DNA of 64,000 bases from Eumeta japonica (Eukaryota; Arthropoda; Insecta; Lepidoptera; Psychidae), in contig BGZK01001036.1 in assembly GCA_005406025.1 (NCBI GenBank), positions 62,001-126,000 on the forward strand. The letters run 5' to 3'. Below are positions 40,971 to 53,005 of this stretch, piece after piece. The notes beneath the pieces were generated by a model. The model was not told where the DNA came from, ran no database searches, and saw nothing but the letters and a program-made list of their open reading frames with translations. Positions within the stretch are counted from its first letter, which is position 1; every line of letters starts with the position of its first letter. The translations under genes were made by a program, and so were the position numbers.

Positions 40971-43900
40971 TTAATCTCGATACCTACTCGCTGTTACATA
41001 GCAGAAATCAGTATGACTCACTCAACCTTGTTTGCAAAACATATGAGGAATATTGAATATTTATTTATCGATGAGCAGGAGTGTTTTATTATTATTTTTT
41101 CAATATAATGTCTAGCGTCTTTTGTAGCATAATAAAAGACGATACAAGGAATACGATGCACTTATTTACATTTGATCGTAGGTTAGGCTTATTTTATACT
41201 TAAGGCACATCACACATCGAACGATATGTTCCTCTATAGTTATTGTGTGTTTATTTATTTCCTTTGGTCAACATATGCATATTTATAGACAAGTTTGCAT
41301 CAAAATTTTGTTAGTATTCCTTTTACCGACTGCGATGAAGCAAAGGGTTGATTATATTAATGTTTATATGTATGGATGCTCCTCTCTAGCGTCGCTCCTC
41401 GTGAACCGATTTTGATAAATGACGTCGTCGACGTAGCAAGGAAGAGTAATGATTCCGACACCCTATGTACGTATGTATGTATGTATGTATGAATGAATGG
41501 ATGGATGGAGGTTCGGTGATCGCCCAGTAGTTAAGAGCGTCGCCTTGGACGCAGCAGGTATCGTGTTTGAACCTCACCATGGACGGATCAGATAGATGAA
41601 CGAACTGATTAAACAGTTTGCATTCACACTTCGTTTGTACTCTCTTTGAATACGCGCAGCTAAGCTCGCTTATTTTGAGTGATTCATTGCTAATGTTGTA
41701 CGACAATTAGCAATAAAATAGCAAATTCTTGGAAATACTTAAGTTCAGTTTGAAATATGTTATTTGGACTACACAAAACTATTTCAACGTGTCCAACTCA
41801 TCCAATACATCATTAATATTTGATTTTAATTTTTATTTTAATGTAAAGTCATTCGAGTAATATGCATGTTAATGTGAAACATTATACACGGAAACATTTA
41901 ACAATATTGTTTTAGAAACGGTGGGCGCGAATTGTGTCTACATTAAAAGACGCAAAAGCGTCATGTAGATTTACATATATAAATATATTTCGATACGAAA
42001 TCGGGTTACTTTTCAGCTTGTCCTCGATCCTGTTCTTTATTTCTCTCCGTTTTCTAATTAGTCGAGCGTGTCGTGGTCACAAGATCGAATGTAGATTTTT
42101 TTCGAACGTCCTTGTTCGTTAGTATCGTGACACATCTACAACATAGCGGGACTTTCCGTATGATGAAAGGAAAAGAAGTTTTGTGAAGTTTTTTTTTTTT
42201 TTTTTTTGATATTTGTAGGACAGTTTAAGTAGTGTTGAGCATCGGGCTTGAGTTTGACATCGACATGAATAACAGGAATATTGAGAAGTGAAGTCGAATC
42301 GAACAATGAAAACATTATCGTAAGAAACGTCATTCGGTTATTGGTGGTCAATCATTTATATTCGTTGATTTGAAAAGCAGTGTATTCTTTGCCGTCGAAT
42401 ATATACAAAGAAAAAAAAAAAACTATATTTATAATAAAGTTATGGTACTTTTGATCAAATCAATACAAATAATAAATGGCTGTTCTCAGCCAACAGAGCT
42501 TTGAGCATAGATGGCATAAACGACTGCAGGCATTTATTTTACATTTTTTAGGGTTCTGTTGAATTGATTTCAACCGATTAGAGATATTTTGTGAACATAT
42601 TTTAATTTTAAATTTGTTGGGTTTATTTCTATTATAGAATCGAAATGCACGAAGAGATAAATTTGTGTGAAATCGACGTGTTTGGTTCACTTTTAACATC
42701 AAACAAAGAAAACACCGACACAATATAAATCGCATATTAATATATAATATAATATGTTGCGTCGATTTGCTTTCGTGTTGTTTGAGAACGTTTCGAACGT
42801 TTCGTACGCTATAGCCGTATATTTCGATTCCCTGTTGTCCCTGGCGTCCGCCAGCGGCGCCGGTCACGGAGGCATCAGTACTGCCTCCGAACCGGAAGCA
42901 AACGAATTCCAATCCTCAGCATGGATAAATTGACCAGTCAGTTTCTAACTTGATCCGAAAGATAGCCTCGTGCCTCGGAGAACAGGTTATTCCGTCAGCC
43001 TCGGTCACTGTTACTGCGTTGTCGACTACGATCATAAGGAGTTTTACGGCCGTACCTGGTCAATCTGTATGATTCAACGACGGGGTGAAAAAACCTGATA
43101 AGTTCTCAAAACTGCTTGTCAGAGCAGCCTGAAATTCGTTTTGTTCTTGCACTGCGACCTTCCAGAACAAAGTTCATTCTTATTTATGTTTAATCGGTCA
43201 ATAGATACGGAACGGTGTGAATTTTTTTTGAGTGAATTGTTTGCAAAAGGCATTGTCTATCATTTCGGCCGGAGAGAGCTCACGGTAGCGGAGCGAACAA
43301 ATTCCAAACTGGCGTTCATGTTTACGGTACACGGGTGTTCAGTCGCCCGGTGAGTTATTCTCGCTAACACCTTTTTTAGTAGCAGAGCGTTGTCGTCTTG
43401 CGCCGTTGCACTAAGTACTAAAGAAGATATTTGCACAATCGTGACAAATGAAATGCTGCAATAGAAACGATGTTATAAGCGATTAATACATTAAACAATT
43501 TACACATATGAAGCAAACATATTGATTGAAAAGTTATTCATTCCGTGAGAGGTGGAAGTTGGAAATATTTCTTTGGGAGTGTCGTCAACATGTTTACAGA
43601 TGAAAGTTTAAAGACCCTTTAAATTCCTTTGCTTGAAAAGTCCAGCAATCGGTCGTCAAAACGTAGAATTAAGTCCCTGAAAACAATGTAGAATAACATT
43701 TATTATCACGTGAAGAATTGCGTGACCTAATTTTAAGCGACATCAACTAAAATGAACACTTTTAAGTCTGAATTAAAGAGAGTTAAGCCTCGGCTTGAGC
43801 TACGAGTCTTTGCATTATAACCTGGCTTCGGTAATTGTCGCAAGTTAACAGAGCGTATGCACAATTCTTGTATAATATGGATCGTAGTCTGTTTGTCTGT

Positions 43901-44882
43901 CTGCGTAGGTAATCTCAGAAATTATTACAGGTCGTTTCGTATTAAAAAAATTAGCGGCCGTTCTTGTGTTTTCGATGTAAGGAGTATACCCATGCTGTAC
44001 TAGGATGAACGGAACGGAACGGAAGCGGATTTTTGATCTAAATCATGACCAGTATTGAAATCGAGAGCGATTCCGGGATAAGTATCGAGTAAAAACATGT
44101 ACACAGAACAACGTGGAACAACTTACCGTCCGATTTGTGATGTATTTGAGGGTATGGCTTTGCCTTTCCTTGTCCTTTACTGAATGGATTTAATCATTTC
44201 ATTTTTTGCTTCAAGTGTCCTGCACTTGAATCGTCAAAGTTTGAAGTCGATGCCTGAAAACGAAATGAAAAATTAACTATTTAATATTATGTGAATTACT
44301 AGATAGAATAACTTGCAAAAATCACTAAACGCTTTTACAAATTAATCCTATTAATAGGCGAAAAGGACTTCATAAGTGAACACTTATTTTTGTTTGAAAT
44401 ATATTTTTCAGCAACTACTACATTAACGGTAAAATCTAAAGGTTATCCTGAATTAATAATCAGTACTTACTAACCCTAATGAAATGTAAGTAAACGCTTA
44501 AGAAATCCGAGAGATACTTGAACGATCGTTTTTATAAAGTCACGAATTTTGACGAAAAATATTAAAAAAATACAGTCGGGCAACTTTAGAGCGAGAACAT
44601 ACTGAACGACTGACTGACTGACTGACTGACTATTCAAATTAAGGCGGTTCCAAACTGGACAGTTATTTGAAATGAATCATTAAACTAAAAAACAATGGTT
44701 AATCGAAACGAATAATTCATAAGAAAAAAATAAAATAAAATGTATTATAAACGCGACCACGTCGGTCACGAGTAGTCCGTCCCTAAAGCGGGAAGTTTAC
44801 GAAATATAATTATCAATAAGGACTGATTTCCTTACCGGCAAATAAGTAGGAAATAATTCCAGCTGTTTTCCACTAAGCGATG

Positions 44883-45853
44883 TCAAGTGTTGCAGGTCCC
44901 TCGGCAACTGGGACAAAACCACTGTCCATCTGGAGGTGTGACTACCCCGACGCAAGTGAAATGGTACCACTGGTACCTACAGGTCTGAGCGTCACAACCT
45001 ATCATCGTCTCTCCTTCTATATTTTTTCCACAATAACACCATGGTGTTTCTCGTGGTGCATTGCTGGAAAAATATTTTTATCGATCAAAGTAAACAATTA
45101 CATTTCGATGCACTCAATATATCATTAGGCAAGTGGACAGTGAACAGTATGAAGACTTACTCTGGATGACTTTCTCTATCAGCCATTTCTGTGTCAGACT
45201 CACAGTCGGACGATTCAGAATCACTGCTGTCGGATTTCTCTGAGGAAGAAGTTTCAGAGTCTGACGCGGCCGATTCCGAACTGCACTCACTCGAGGTATC
45301 GCTGCTGAATCGGTTCGGCTGCTGTGGCAGGACATTACATTTGTGGGCTCCTATTTGCCATTTCCTCAGAGGACAGTTGGGACATTGTTGGCTCTCCGTG
45401 CCGTGTCGCCAATATAAATGCCCCAACAGCGTCTCGTAGTCTTCGAACCAGGCGCAGCATTTGAAGCAAGCGTACAGGACTCGAGACTGTAGAACAAGGA
45501 GTAATTGAAACGATAATTAATAAGAACTTTTGTAACAGCTCGTTCAAAATCATATAAGACAATAAGTAATAAAAAAATGCCAATGTCAAACAACTCATTG
45601 AATGCCATACGTAAAATTATAGTAATAAATTGGAATTATTCTTTTCATTTATCCGACTATTGTAAAAATCTTTTCATATTTCAAGGAAGTTATCAGAGAG
45701 TTGTGGTGAAACACGTAGGTAACCGATATACAAACATAACAATGGATTTCCTAGACGTTGGCCGACGTTGAATATTAACATAATAGTAATGAATGCACTT
45801 GAGCATTGAGGAAAATCTAAATCACATAAAATAAAATCAATCACCTTATGCAT
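44883..45853 (-). CDS. C2H2 zinc finger + acidic + PHD finger protein, copy 7
   Basis: Exons 45853-45845, 45486-45161 and 45063-44883. The coding exons are unchanged, although small deletions begin immediately upstream in the 5' UTR (near 45,863) and continue for about 1.8 kb. The 5' UTR is about 8 bases shorter than in copy 6. Confidence 0.75.
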
Positions 45854-45903
45854 ACTGAGTGGCAGAGAGAGAAGAAGAAATATCGAGCAGTGCACAGCGA
45901 CGC

Positions 45904-45970
45904 GGAACTGACCACGGTCACAATCAGGGTTGGAATGACGTGAATATGACAAGTCGATGGGTGTTTTATA
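45904..45970 (-). promoter_or_regulatory. Core promoter of gene copy 7
   Basis: TATA at 45970-45964, predicted +1 at 45936. The promoter is unchanged, but the 5' UTR below it has lost about 8 bases. Confidence 0.7.
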
Positions 45971-47684
45971 CAGTTAGTTTTCGCTAAGGGATTAATGTCC
46001 ATTGTCTATTTGACAAACACGTCGTTAACAAAGACAGCTTAATGGGTTATCGGAACGCAGCGCGATCGACGAGCGCAGCTAACGGTCTTTATTATGATTT
46101 CGATGCTTTCGCCGGTGTGAATTGTCTTATTTTTACTTAGTTTGAAAAAATTGTGAACTATAATATTTCAGGAGAATTTTAATAAAAAATCTCTTCCACG
46201 AGGTTCACGTTTTCGAAGTTACCATATCCTTAATTCTCGAAGGTATTTTTTTGACGAATCATCCTTATTTACCTAAGTTCTGTGTATTTAACGTGTGTAT
46301 TGTATTTTTTAATATTTTGTAGTTGTTCATAACTGTAACTATTTTGCGCCCTAAAATTCCGTTCATGCAATACATAATTATTCAAAAGTGAAAAACATTT
46401 CATCGAAATAAATAATTCATTTGTTGTGTGAATAACGGAAAAGAAGCTTTAGTTAGACACCGCTTGTCACATTCAGGACAATGCGTCGACAAAGGGCCTT
46501 AACAGCTCCGAGTCTTCAGCCGCAAGAGCTCAGAAAAGACCTTTTAAACATGACCTTTTCACACACGGAGCTTGCACATTTCAGTACGAACACTGGTGTT
46601 TATTAAGCAATTCAATTTCTCTCGTAAATTGGTGATTCGACGACATCTTAACAGAGAATTTTTAAAAGAGATTTAAATATAAATACGCTTAGAGTATTTC
46701 CAATGTCGTTCAATGCCTCATCAGACAGGTCTCTCGTCTGTCAGCCGTGCAATACCAGAGGAATGTTTAAAACTCAAAATTTTCTGGACACCATTTTCGC
46801 TTGATAATTTTATATCATCTCTCGACATTTGGTGTCGGTCGACGCAATTAAAATATAATCGGAAGTTGATCGTTTATTAGGATTTTAACAAAACAGATAT
46901 TTCAACCCTAAGGCGAAATTCAATGATAGATGTCGGGGTCAGAGGTCACACAGTGACTAACCTAACCTAAGCTGAACATCGCGTTTCTTGAATACAATTA
47001 AATATTGTCTATTATATTCGTTGTATACCTTTGAGTTTTGTTTTTGTATTCGCTTTTGAAAGTACGACGTCACACGCCGGTGCTATCTACGCTTTTCTGA
47101 CATTTCCTGAGATTCTTCATTTTTCATTATGCATTTCTATGATTAGAATCTAATAGAAACCTTATCGTACAAATAATAAATAAAACTTACAAGGCGTAAC
47201 TGAATTAACAGAAGTCACTTTGAAACAAGTTCCTGTAATAATAACGGCTATCATTTAAATCCTTATTAACGATAACAATGCGCGTCCGCGCCGCTTTGCA
47301 ATAATCATTAAGAACTAACTGACTTTCGTTAGTGACGCTTTTCAAATTAGGTAATGAGCGTTATTCTTTATATGGAAATAGCACAGTGTTAAAGTACTCT
47401 TGTTGTACTTTAAGGCACACCTACCTTGGCGCCTACCGTAGTGAGTTCAGAGTCACCGCGCAGTGCTCCACGACTCTTAGTTCTATTACGTATGCCTAGT
47501 TCAAAACGCATACGCAAAATGGTTTCTTTCCGTGTTTAATTACACGATGTCTCCTTTATTTTCATATAATTAAAAAAAATTCTATCAGTTATTTGAAATC
47601 CTATATTAAGGTTTCTTATACTTGATGACAAAACGAATCCCGGGATCACTCTCGTTCGAGTGTGTCTGTCTATTCATCTCTCAG

Positions 47685-47761
47685 AGGATGTGAGGATCGC
47701 TTTGTTTACGTCGAGGTGGTCGTACCTCCAGATGGACATTGGTTCTGTCGCAGTAGTCGAG
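47685..47761 (+). pseudogene. Truncated PHD finger relic, unit 7
   Basis: Same relic, although the sequence just upstream (near 47,640) has lost 5 bases in this unit. In the diverged edge copy a further degraded trace is visible at about 54,145-54,215. Confidence 0.55.
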
Positions 47762-50700
47762 TTAATCTCGATACCTACTCGCTGTTACATAGCAGAAATC
47801 AGTATGACTCACTCAACCTTGTTTGCAAAACATATGAGGAATATTGAATATTTATTTATCGATGAGCAGGAGTGTTTTATTATTATTTTTTCAATATAAT
47901 GTCTAGCGTCTTTTGTAGCATAATAAAAGACGATACAAGGAATACGATGCACTTATTTACATTTGATCGTAGGTTAGGCTTATTTTATACTTAAGGCACA
48001 TCACACATCGAACGATATGTTCCTCTATAGTTATTGTGTGTTTATTTATTTCCTTTGGTCAACATATGCATATTTATAGACAAGTTTGCATCAAAATTTT
48101 GTTAGTATTCCTTTTACCGACTGCGATGAAGCAAAGGGTTGATTATATTAATGTTTATATGTATGGATGCTCCTCTCTAGCGTCGCTCCTCGTGAACCGA
48201 TTTTGATAAATGACGTCGTCGACGTAGCAAGGAAGAGTAATGATTCCGACACCCTATGTACGTATGTATGTATGTATGTATGAATGAATGGATGGATGGA
48301 GGTTCGGTGATCGCCCAGTAGTTAAGAGCGTCGCCTTGGACGCAGCAGGTATCGTGTTTGAACCTCACCATGGACGGATCAGATAGATGAACGAACTGAT
48401 TAAACAGTTTGCATTCACACTTCGTTTGTACTCTCCTTTGAATACGCGCAGCTAAGCTCGCTTATTTTGAGTGATTCATTGCTAATGTTGTACGACAATT
48501 AGCAATAAAATAGCAAATTCTTGGAAATACTTAAGTTCAGTTTGAAATATGTTATTTGGACTACACAAAACTATTTCAACGTGTCCAACTCATCCAATAC
48601 ATCATTAATATTTGATTTTAATTTTTTTATTTTAATGTAAAGTCATTCGGAGTAATATGCATGTTAATGTGAAACATTATACACGGAAACATTTAACAAT
48701 ATTGTTTTAGAAACGGTGGGCGCGAATTGTGTCTACACTTAAAAAGACGCAAAAGCGTCATGTAGATTTACATATATAAATATATTTCGATACGAAATCG
48801 GGTTACTTTTTCAGCTTGTCCTCGATCCTGTTCTTTATTTCTCTCCGTTTTCTAATTAGTCGAGCGTGTCGTGGTCACAAGATCGAATGTAGATTTTTTT
48901 TCGAACGTCCTTGTTCGTTAGTATCGTGACACATCTACAACATAGCGGGACTTTCCGTATGATGAAAGGAAAAGAAGTTTTGTGAAGTTTTTTTTTTGAT
49001 ATTTGTAGGACAGTTTAAGTAGTGTTGAGCATCGGGCTTGAGTTTGATATCGACATGAATAACAGGAATATTGAGAAGTGAAGTCGAATCGAACAATGAA
49101 ACAAATCACGAAAATATTATCATCGAAACGTCATTCGGTTATTGCTGGTCAATCATTTATATTCGTTGATTTGAAAAGCAGTGTATTCTTTGCCGTCGAA
49201 TATATACAAAGAAAAAAAAAAAACTATATTTATAATAAAGTTATGGTACTTTTGATCAAATCAATACAAATAATAAATGGCTGTTCTCAGCCAACAGAGT
49301 TTTGAGCATAGATGGCATAAACGACTGCAGGCATTTATTTTACATTTTTTAGGGTTCTGTTGAATTGATTTCAACCGATTAGAGATATTTTGTGAACATA
49401 TTTTAATTTTAAATTTGTTGGGTTTATTTCTATTATAGAATCGAAATGCACGAAGAGATAAATTTGTGTGAAATCGACGTGTTTGGTTCACTTTTAACAT
49501 CAAACAAAGAAAAACACCGACACAATATAAATCGCATATTAATATATAATATAATATGTTGCGTCGATTTGCTTTCGTGTTGTTTGAGAACGTTTCGAAC
49601 GTTTCGTACGCTATAGCCGTATATTTCGATTCCCTGTTGTCCCTGGCGTCCGCGGCGCCGGTCACGGAGGCATCAGTACTGCCTCCGAACCGGAAGCAAA
49701 CGAATTCCAATCCTCAGCATGGATAAATTGACCAGTCAGTTTCTAACTTGATCCGAAAGATAGCCTCGTGCCTCGGAGAACAGGTTATTCCGTCAGCCTC
49801 GGTCACTGTTACTGCGTTGTCGACTACGATCATAAGGAGTTTTACGGCCGTACCTGGTCAATCTGTATGATTCAACGACGGGGTGAAAAAACCTGATAAG
49901 TTCTCAAAACTGCTTGTCAGAGCAGCCTGAAATTCGTTTTGTTCTTGCACTGCGACCTTCCAGAACAAAGTTCATTCTTATTTATGTTTAATCGGTCAAT
50001 AGATACGGAACGGTGTGAATTTTTTTTTTTTTTGAGTGAATTGTTTGCAAAAGGCATTGTCTATCATTTCGGCCGGAGAGAGCTCACGGTAGCGGAGCGA
50101 ACAAATTCAAACTGGCGTTCATGTTTACGGCACACGGGTGTTCAGTCGCCCGGTGAGTTATTCTCGCTAACACCTTTTTTAGTAGCAGAGCGTTGTAGTC
50201 TTGCGCCGTTGCACTAAGTACTAAAGAAGATATTTGCACAATCGTGACAAATGAAATGCTGCAATAGAAACGATGTTATAAGCGATTAATACATTAAACA
50301 ATTTACACATATGAAGCAAACATATTGATTGAAAAGTTATTCATTCCGTGAGAGGTGGAAGTTGGAAATATTTCTTTGGGAGTGTCGTCAACATGTTTAC
50401 AGATGAAAGTTTAAAGACCCTTTAAATTCCCTTTTTGCTTGAAAAGTCCAGCAATCGGTCGTCAAAACGTAGAATTAAGTCCCTGAAAACAATGTAGAAT
50501 AACATTTATTATCACGTGAAGAATTGCGTGACCTAATTTTAAGCGACATCAACTAAAATGAACACTTTTAAGTCTGAATTAAAGAGAGTTAAGCCTCGGC
50601 TTGAGCTACGAGTCTTTGCATTATAACCTGGCTTCGGTAATTGTCGCAAGTTAACAGAGCGTATGCACAATTCTTGTATAATATGGATCGTAGTCTGTTT

Positions 50701-51686
50701 GTCTGTCTGCGTAGGTAATCTCAGAAATTATTACAGGTCGTTTCGTATTAAAAAAATTAGCGGCCGTTCTTGTGTTTTCGATGTAAGGAGTATACCCATG
50801 CTGTACTAGGATGAACGGAACGGAACGGAAGCGGATTTTTTGATCTAAATCATGACCAGTATTGAAATCGAGAGCGATTCCGGGATAAGTATCGAGTAAA
50901 AACATGTACACAGAACAACGTGGAACAACTTACCGTCCGATTTGTGATGTATTTGAGGGTATGGCTTTGCCTTTCCTTGTCCTTTACTGAATGGATTTAA
51001 TCATTTCATTTTTTGCTTCAAGTGTCCTGCACTTGAATCGTCAAAGTTTGAAGTCGATGCCTGAAAACGAAATGAAAATTAACTATTTAATATTATGTGA
51101 ATTACTAGATAGAATAACTTGCAAAATCACTAAACGCTTTTACAAATTAATCCTATTAATAGGCGAAAAGGACTTCATAAGTGAACACTTATTTTGTTTG
51201 AAATATATTTTTCAGCAACTACTACATTAACGGTAAAATCTAAAGGTTATCCTGAATTAATAATCAGTACTTACTAACCCTAATGAAATGTAAGTAAACG
51301 CTTAAGAAATCCGAGAGATACTTGAACGATCGTTTTTATAAAGTCACGAATTTTGACGAAAAATATTAAAAAAATACAGTCGGGCAACTTTAGAGCGAGA
51401 ACATACTGAACGACTGACTGACTGACTGACTGACTATTCAAATTAAGGCGGTTCCAAACTGGACAGTTATTTGAAATGAATCATTAAACTAAAAAACAAT
51501 GGTTAATCGAAACGAATAATTCATAAGAAAAAAATAAAATAAAATGTATTATAAACGCGACCACGTCGGTCACGAGTAGTCCGTCCCTAAAGCGGGAAGT
51601 TTACGAAATATAATTATCAATAAGGACTGATTTCCTTACCGGCAAATAAGTAGGAAATAATTCCAGCTGTTTTCCACTAAGCGATG

Positions 51687-52659
51687 TCAAGTGTTGCAGG
51701 TCCCTCGGCAACTGGGACAAAACCACTGTCCATCTGGAGGTGTGACTACCCCGACGCAAGTGAAATGGTACCACTGGTACCTACAGGTCTGAGCGTCACA
51801 ACCTATCATCGTCTCTCCTTCTATATTTTTTCCACAATAACACCATGGTGTTTCTCGTGGTGCATTGCTGGAAAAAAATATTTTTTATCGATCAAAGTAA
51901 ACAATTACATTTCGATGCACTCAATATATCATTAGGCAAGTGGACAGTGAACAGTATGAAGACTTACTCTGGATGACTTTCTCTATCAGCCATTTCTGTG
52001 TCAGACTCACAGTCGGACGATTCAGAATCACTGCTGTCGGATTTCTCTGAGGAAGAAGTTTCAGAGTCTGACGCGGCCGATTCCGAACTGCACTCACTCG
52101 AGGTATCGCTGCTGAATCGGTTCGGCTGCTGTGGCAGGACATTACATTTGTGGGCTCCTATTTGCCATTTCCTCAGAGGACAGTTGGGACATTGTTGGCT
52201 CTCCGTGCCGTGTCGCCAATATAAATGCCCCAACAGCGTCTCGTAGTCTTCGAACCAGGCGCAGCATTTGAAGCAAGCGTACAGGACTCGAGACTGTAGA
52301 ACAAGGAGTAATTGAAACGATAATTAATAAGAACTTTTGTAACAGCTCGTTCAAAATCATATAAGACAATAAGTAATAAAAAAATGCCAATGTCAAACAA
52401 CTCATTGAATGCCATACGTAAAATTATAGTAATAAATTGGAATTATTCTTTTCATTTATCCGACTATTGTAAAATCTTTTCATATTTCAAGGAAGTTATC
52501 AGAGAGTTGTGGTGAAACACGTAGGTAACCGATATACAAACATAACAATGGATTTCCTAGACGTTGGCCGACGTTGAATATTAACATAATAGTAATGAAT
52601 GCACTTGAGCATTGAGGAAAATCTAAATCACATAAAATAAAATCAATCACCTTATGCAT
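51687..52659 (-). CDS. C2H2 zinc finger + acidic + PHD finger protein, copy 8
   Basis: Exons 52659-52651, 52293-51968 and 51867-51687. This is the last copy of the array and is intact. It sits just inside the sharp boundary at 53006, beyond which the unit is diverged, so gene and promoter are the last well-conserved part of the array. Confidence 0.75.
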
Positions 52660-52717
52660 ACTGAGTGGCGTTCGAGAAGAGAGAGAAGAAGAAATATCGA
52701 GCAGTGCACAGCGACGC

Positions 52718-52784
52718 GGAACTGACCACGGTCACAATCAGGGTTGGAATGACGTGAATATGACAAGTCGATGGGTGTTTTATA
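52718..52784 (-). promoter_or_regulatory. Core promoter of gene copy 8
   Basis: TATA at 52784-52778, predicted +1 at 52750. Fully preserved, about 220 bases before the unit becomes diverged at 53006. Confidence 0.7.
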
Positions 52785-53005
52785 CAGTTAGTTTTCGCTA
52801 AGGGATTAATGTCCATTGTCTATTTGACAAACACGTCGTTAACAAAAGACAGCTTAATGGGTTATCGGAACGCAGCGCGATCGACGAGCGCAGCTAACGG
52901 TCTTTATTATGATTTCGATGCTTTCGCCGGTGTGAATTGTCTTATTTTTACTTAGTTTGAAAAAAATTGTGAACTATAATATTTCAGGAGAATTTTAATA
53001 AAAAA

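Larger units (their letters stand above)
36237..43057. repeat. Tandem repeat unit 6 (6821 bp)
   Basis: Near-identical unit. It shares the unit-4 variant block at 42,182-42,350 (expanded poly-T, gacatcg, the 40-base loss, attggtgg), although unit 5 lies between and lacks it. This implies exchange between non-adjacent units or amplification of a two-unit block. Confidence 0.95.
43058..49855. repeat. Tandem repeat unit 7 (6798 bp)
   Basis: Shortest complete unit. Small deletions not seen in units 1-6 cluster between about 45,860 and 47,640. They include loss of about 8 bases in the 5' UTR of the gene, loss of ctta at about 46,436 and loss of cttac near 47,640. The sequence just after 49,096 is also rearranged (caaatcacgaaaatattatc). 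The coding exons are unaffected. Confidence 0.95.
49856..53005. repeat. Tandem repeat unit 8, intact left part
   Basis: The first 3150 bases of the unit are near-identical to the others, including a complete copy of the gene and its promoter. Like unit 1 it reads tgtagtc (about 50,194) where units 2-7 read tgtcgtc. High identity stops abruptly at about 53005, after ttttaataaaaaat. Confidence 0.93.

Noticed and set aside
41386..41706. Minus 106-codon frame in unit 6
   Set aside because: It is the antisense of the microsatellite and SINE (repeating Ile-His-Thr-Tyr), open only because one C is missing near 41,645.
50651..50911. Minus 86-codon frame in unit 8
   Set aside because: Open only in unit 8 because of homopolymer lengths; the other units are frameshifted, and part of it overlaps simple gtctgtttgtctgtctg-like sequence.
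1936..53005. CRISPR array or bacterial operon
   Set aside because: The repeat period is kilobases with introns and eukaryotic promoter signals; there are no short direct repeats with spacers.
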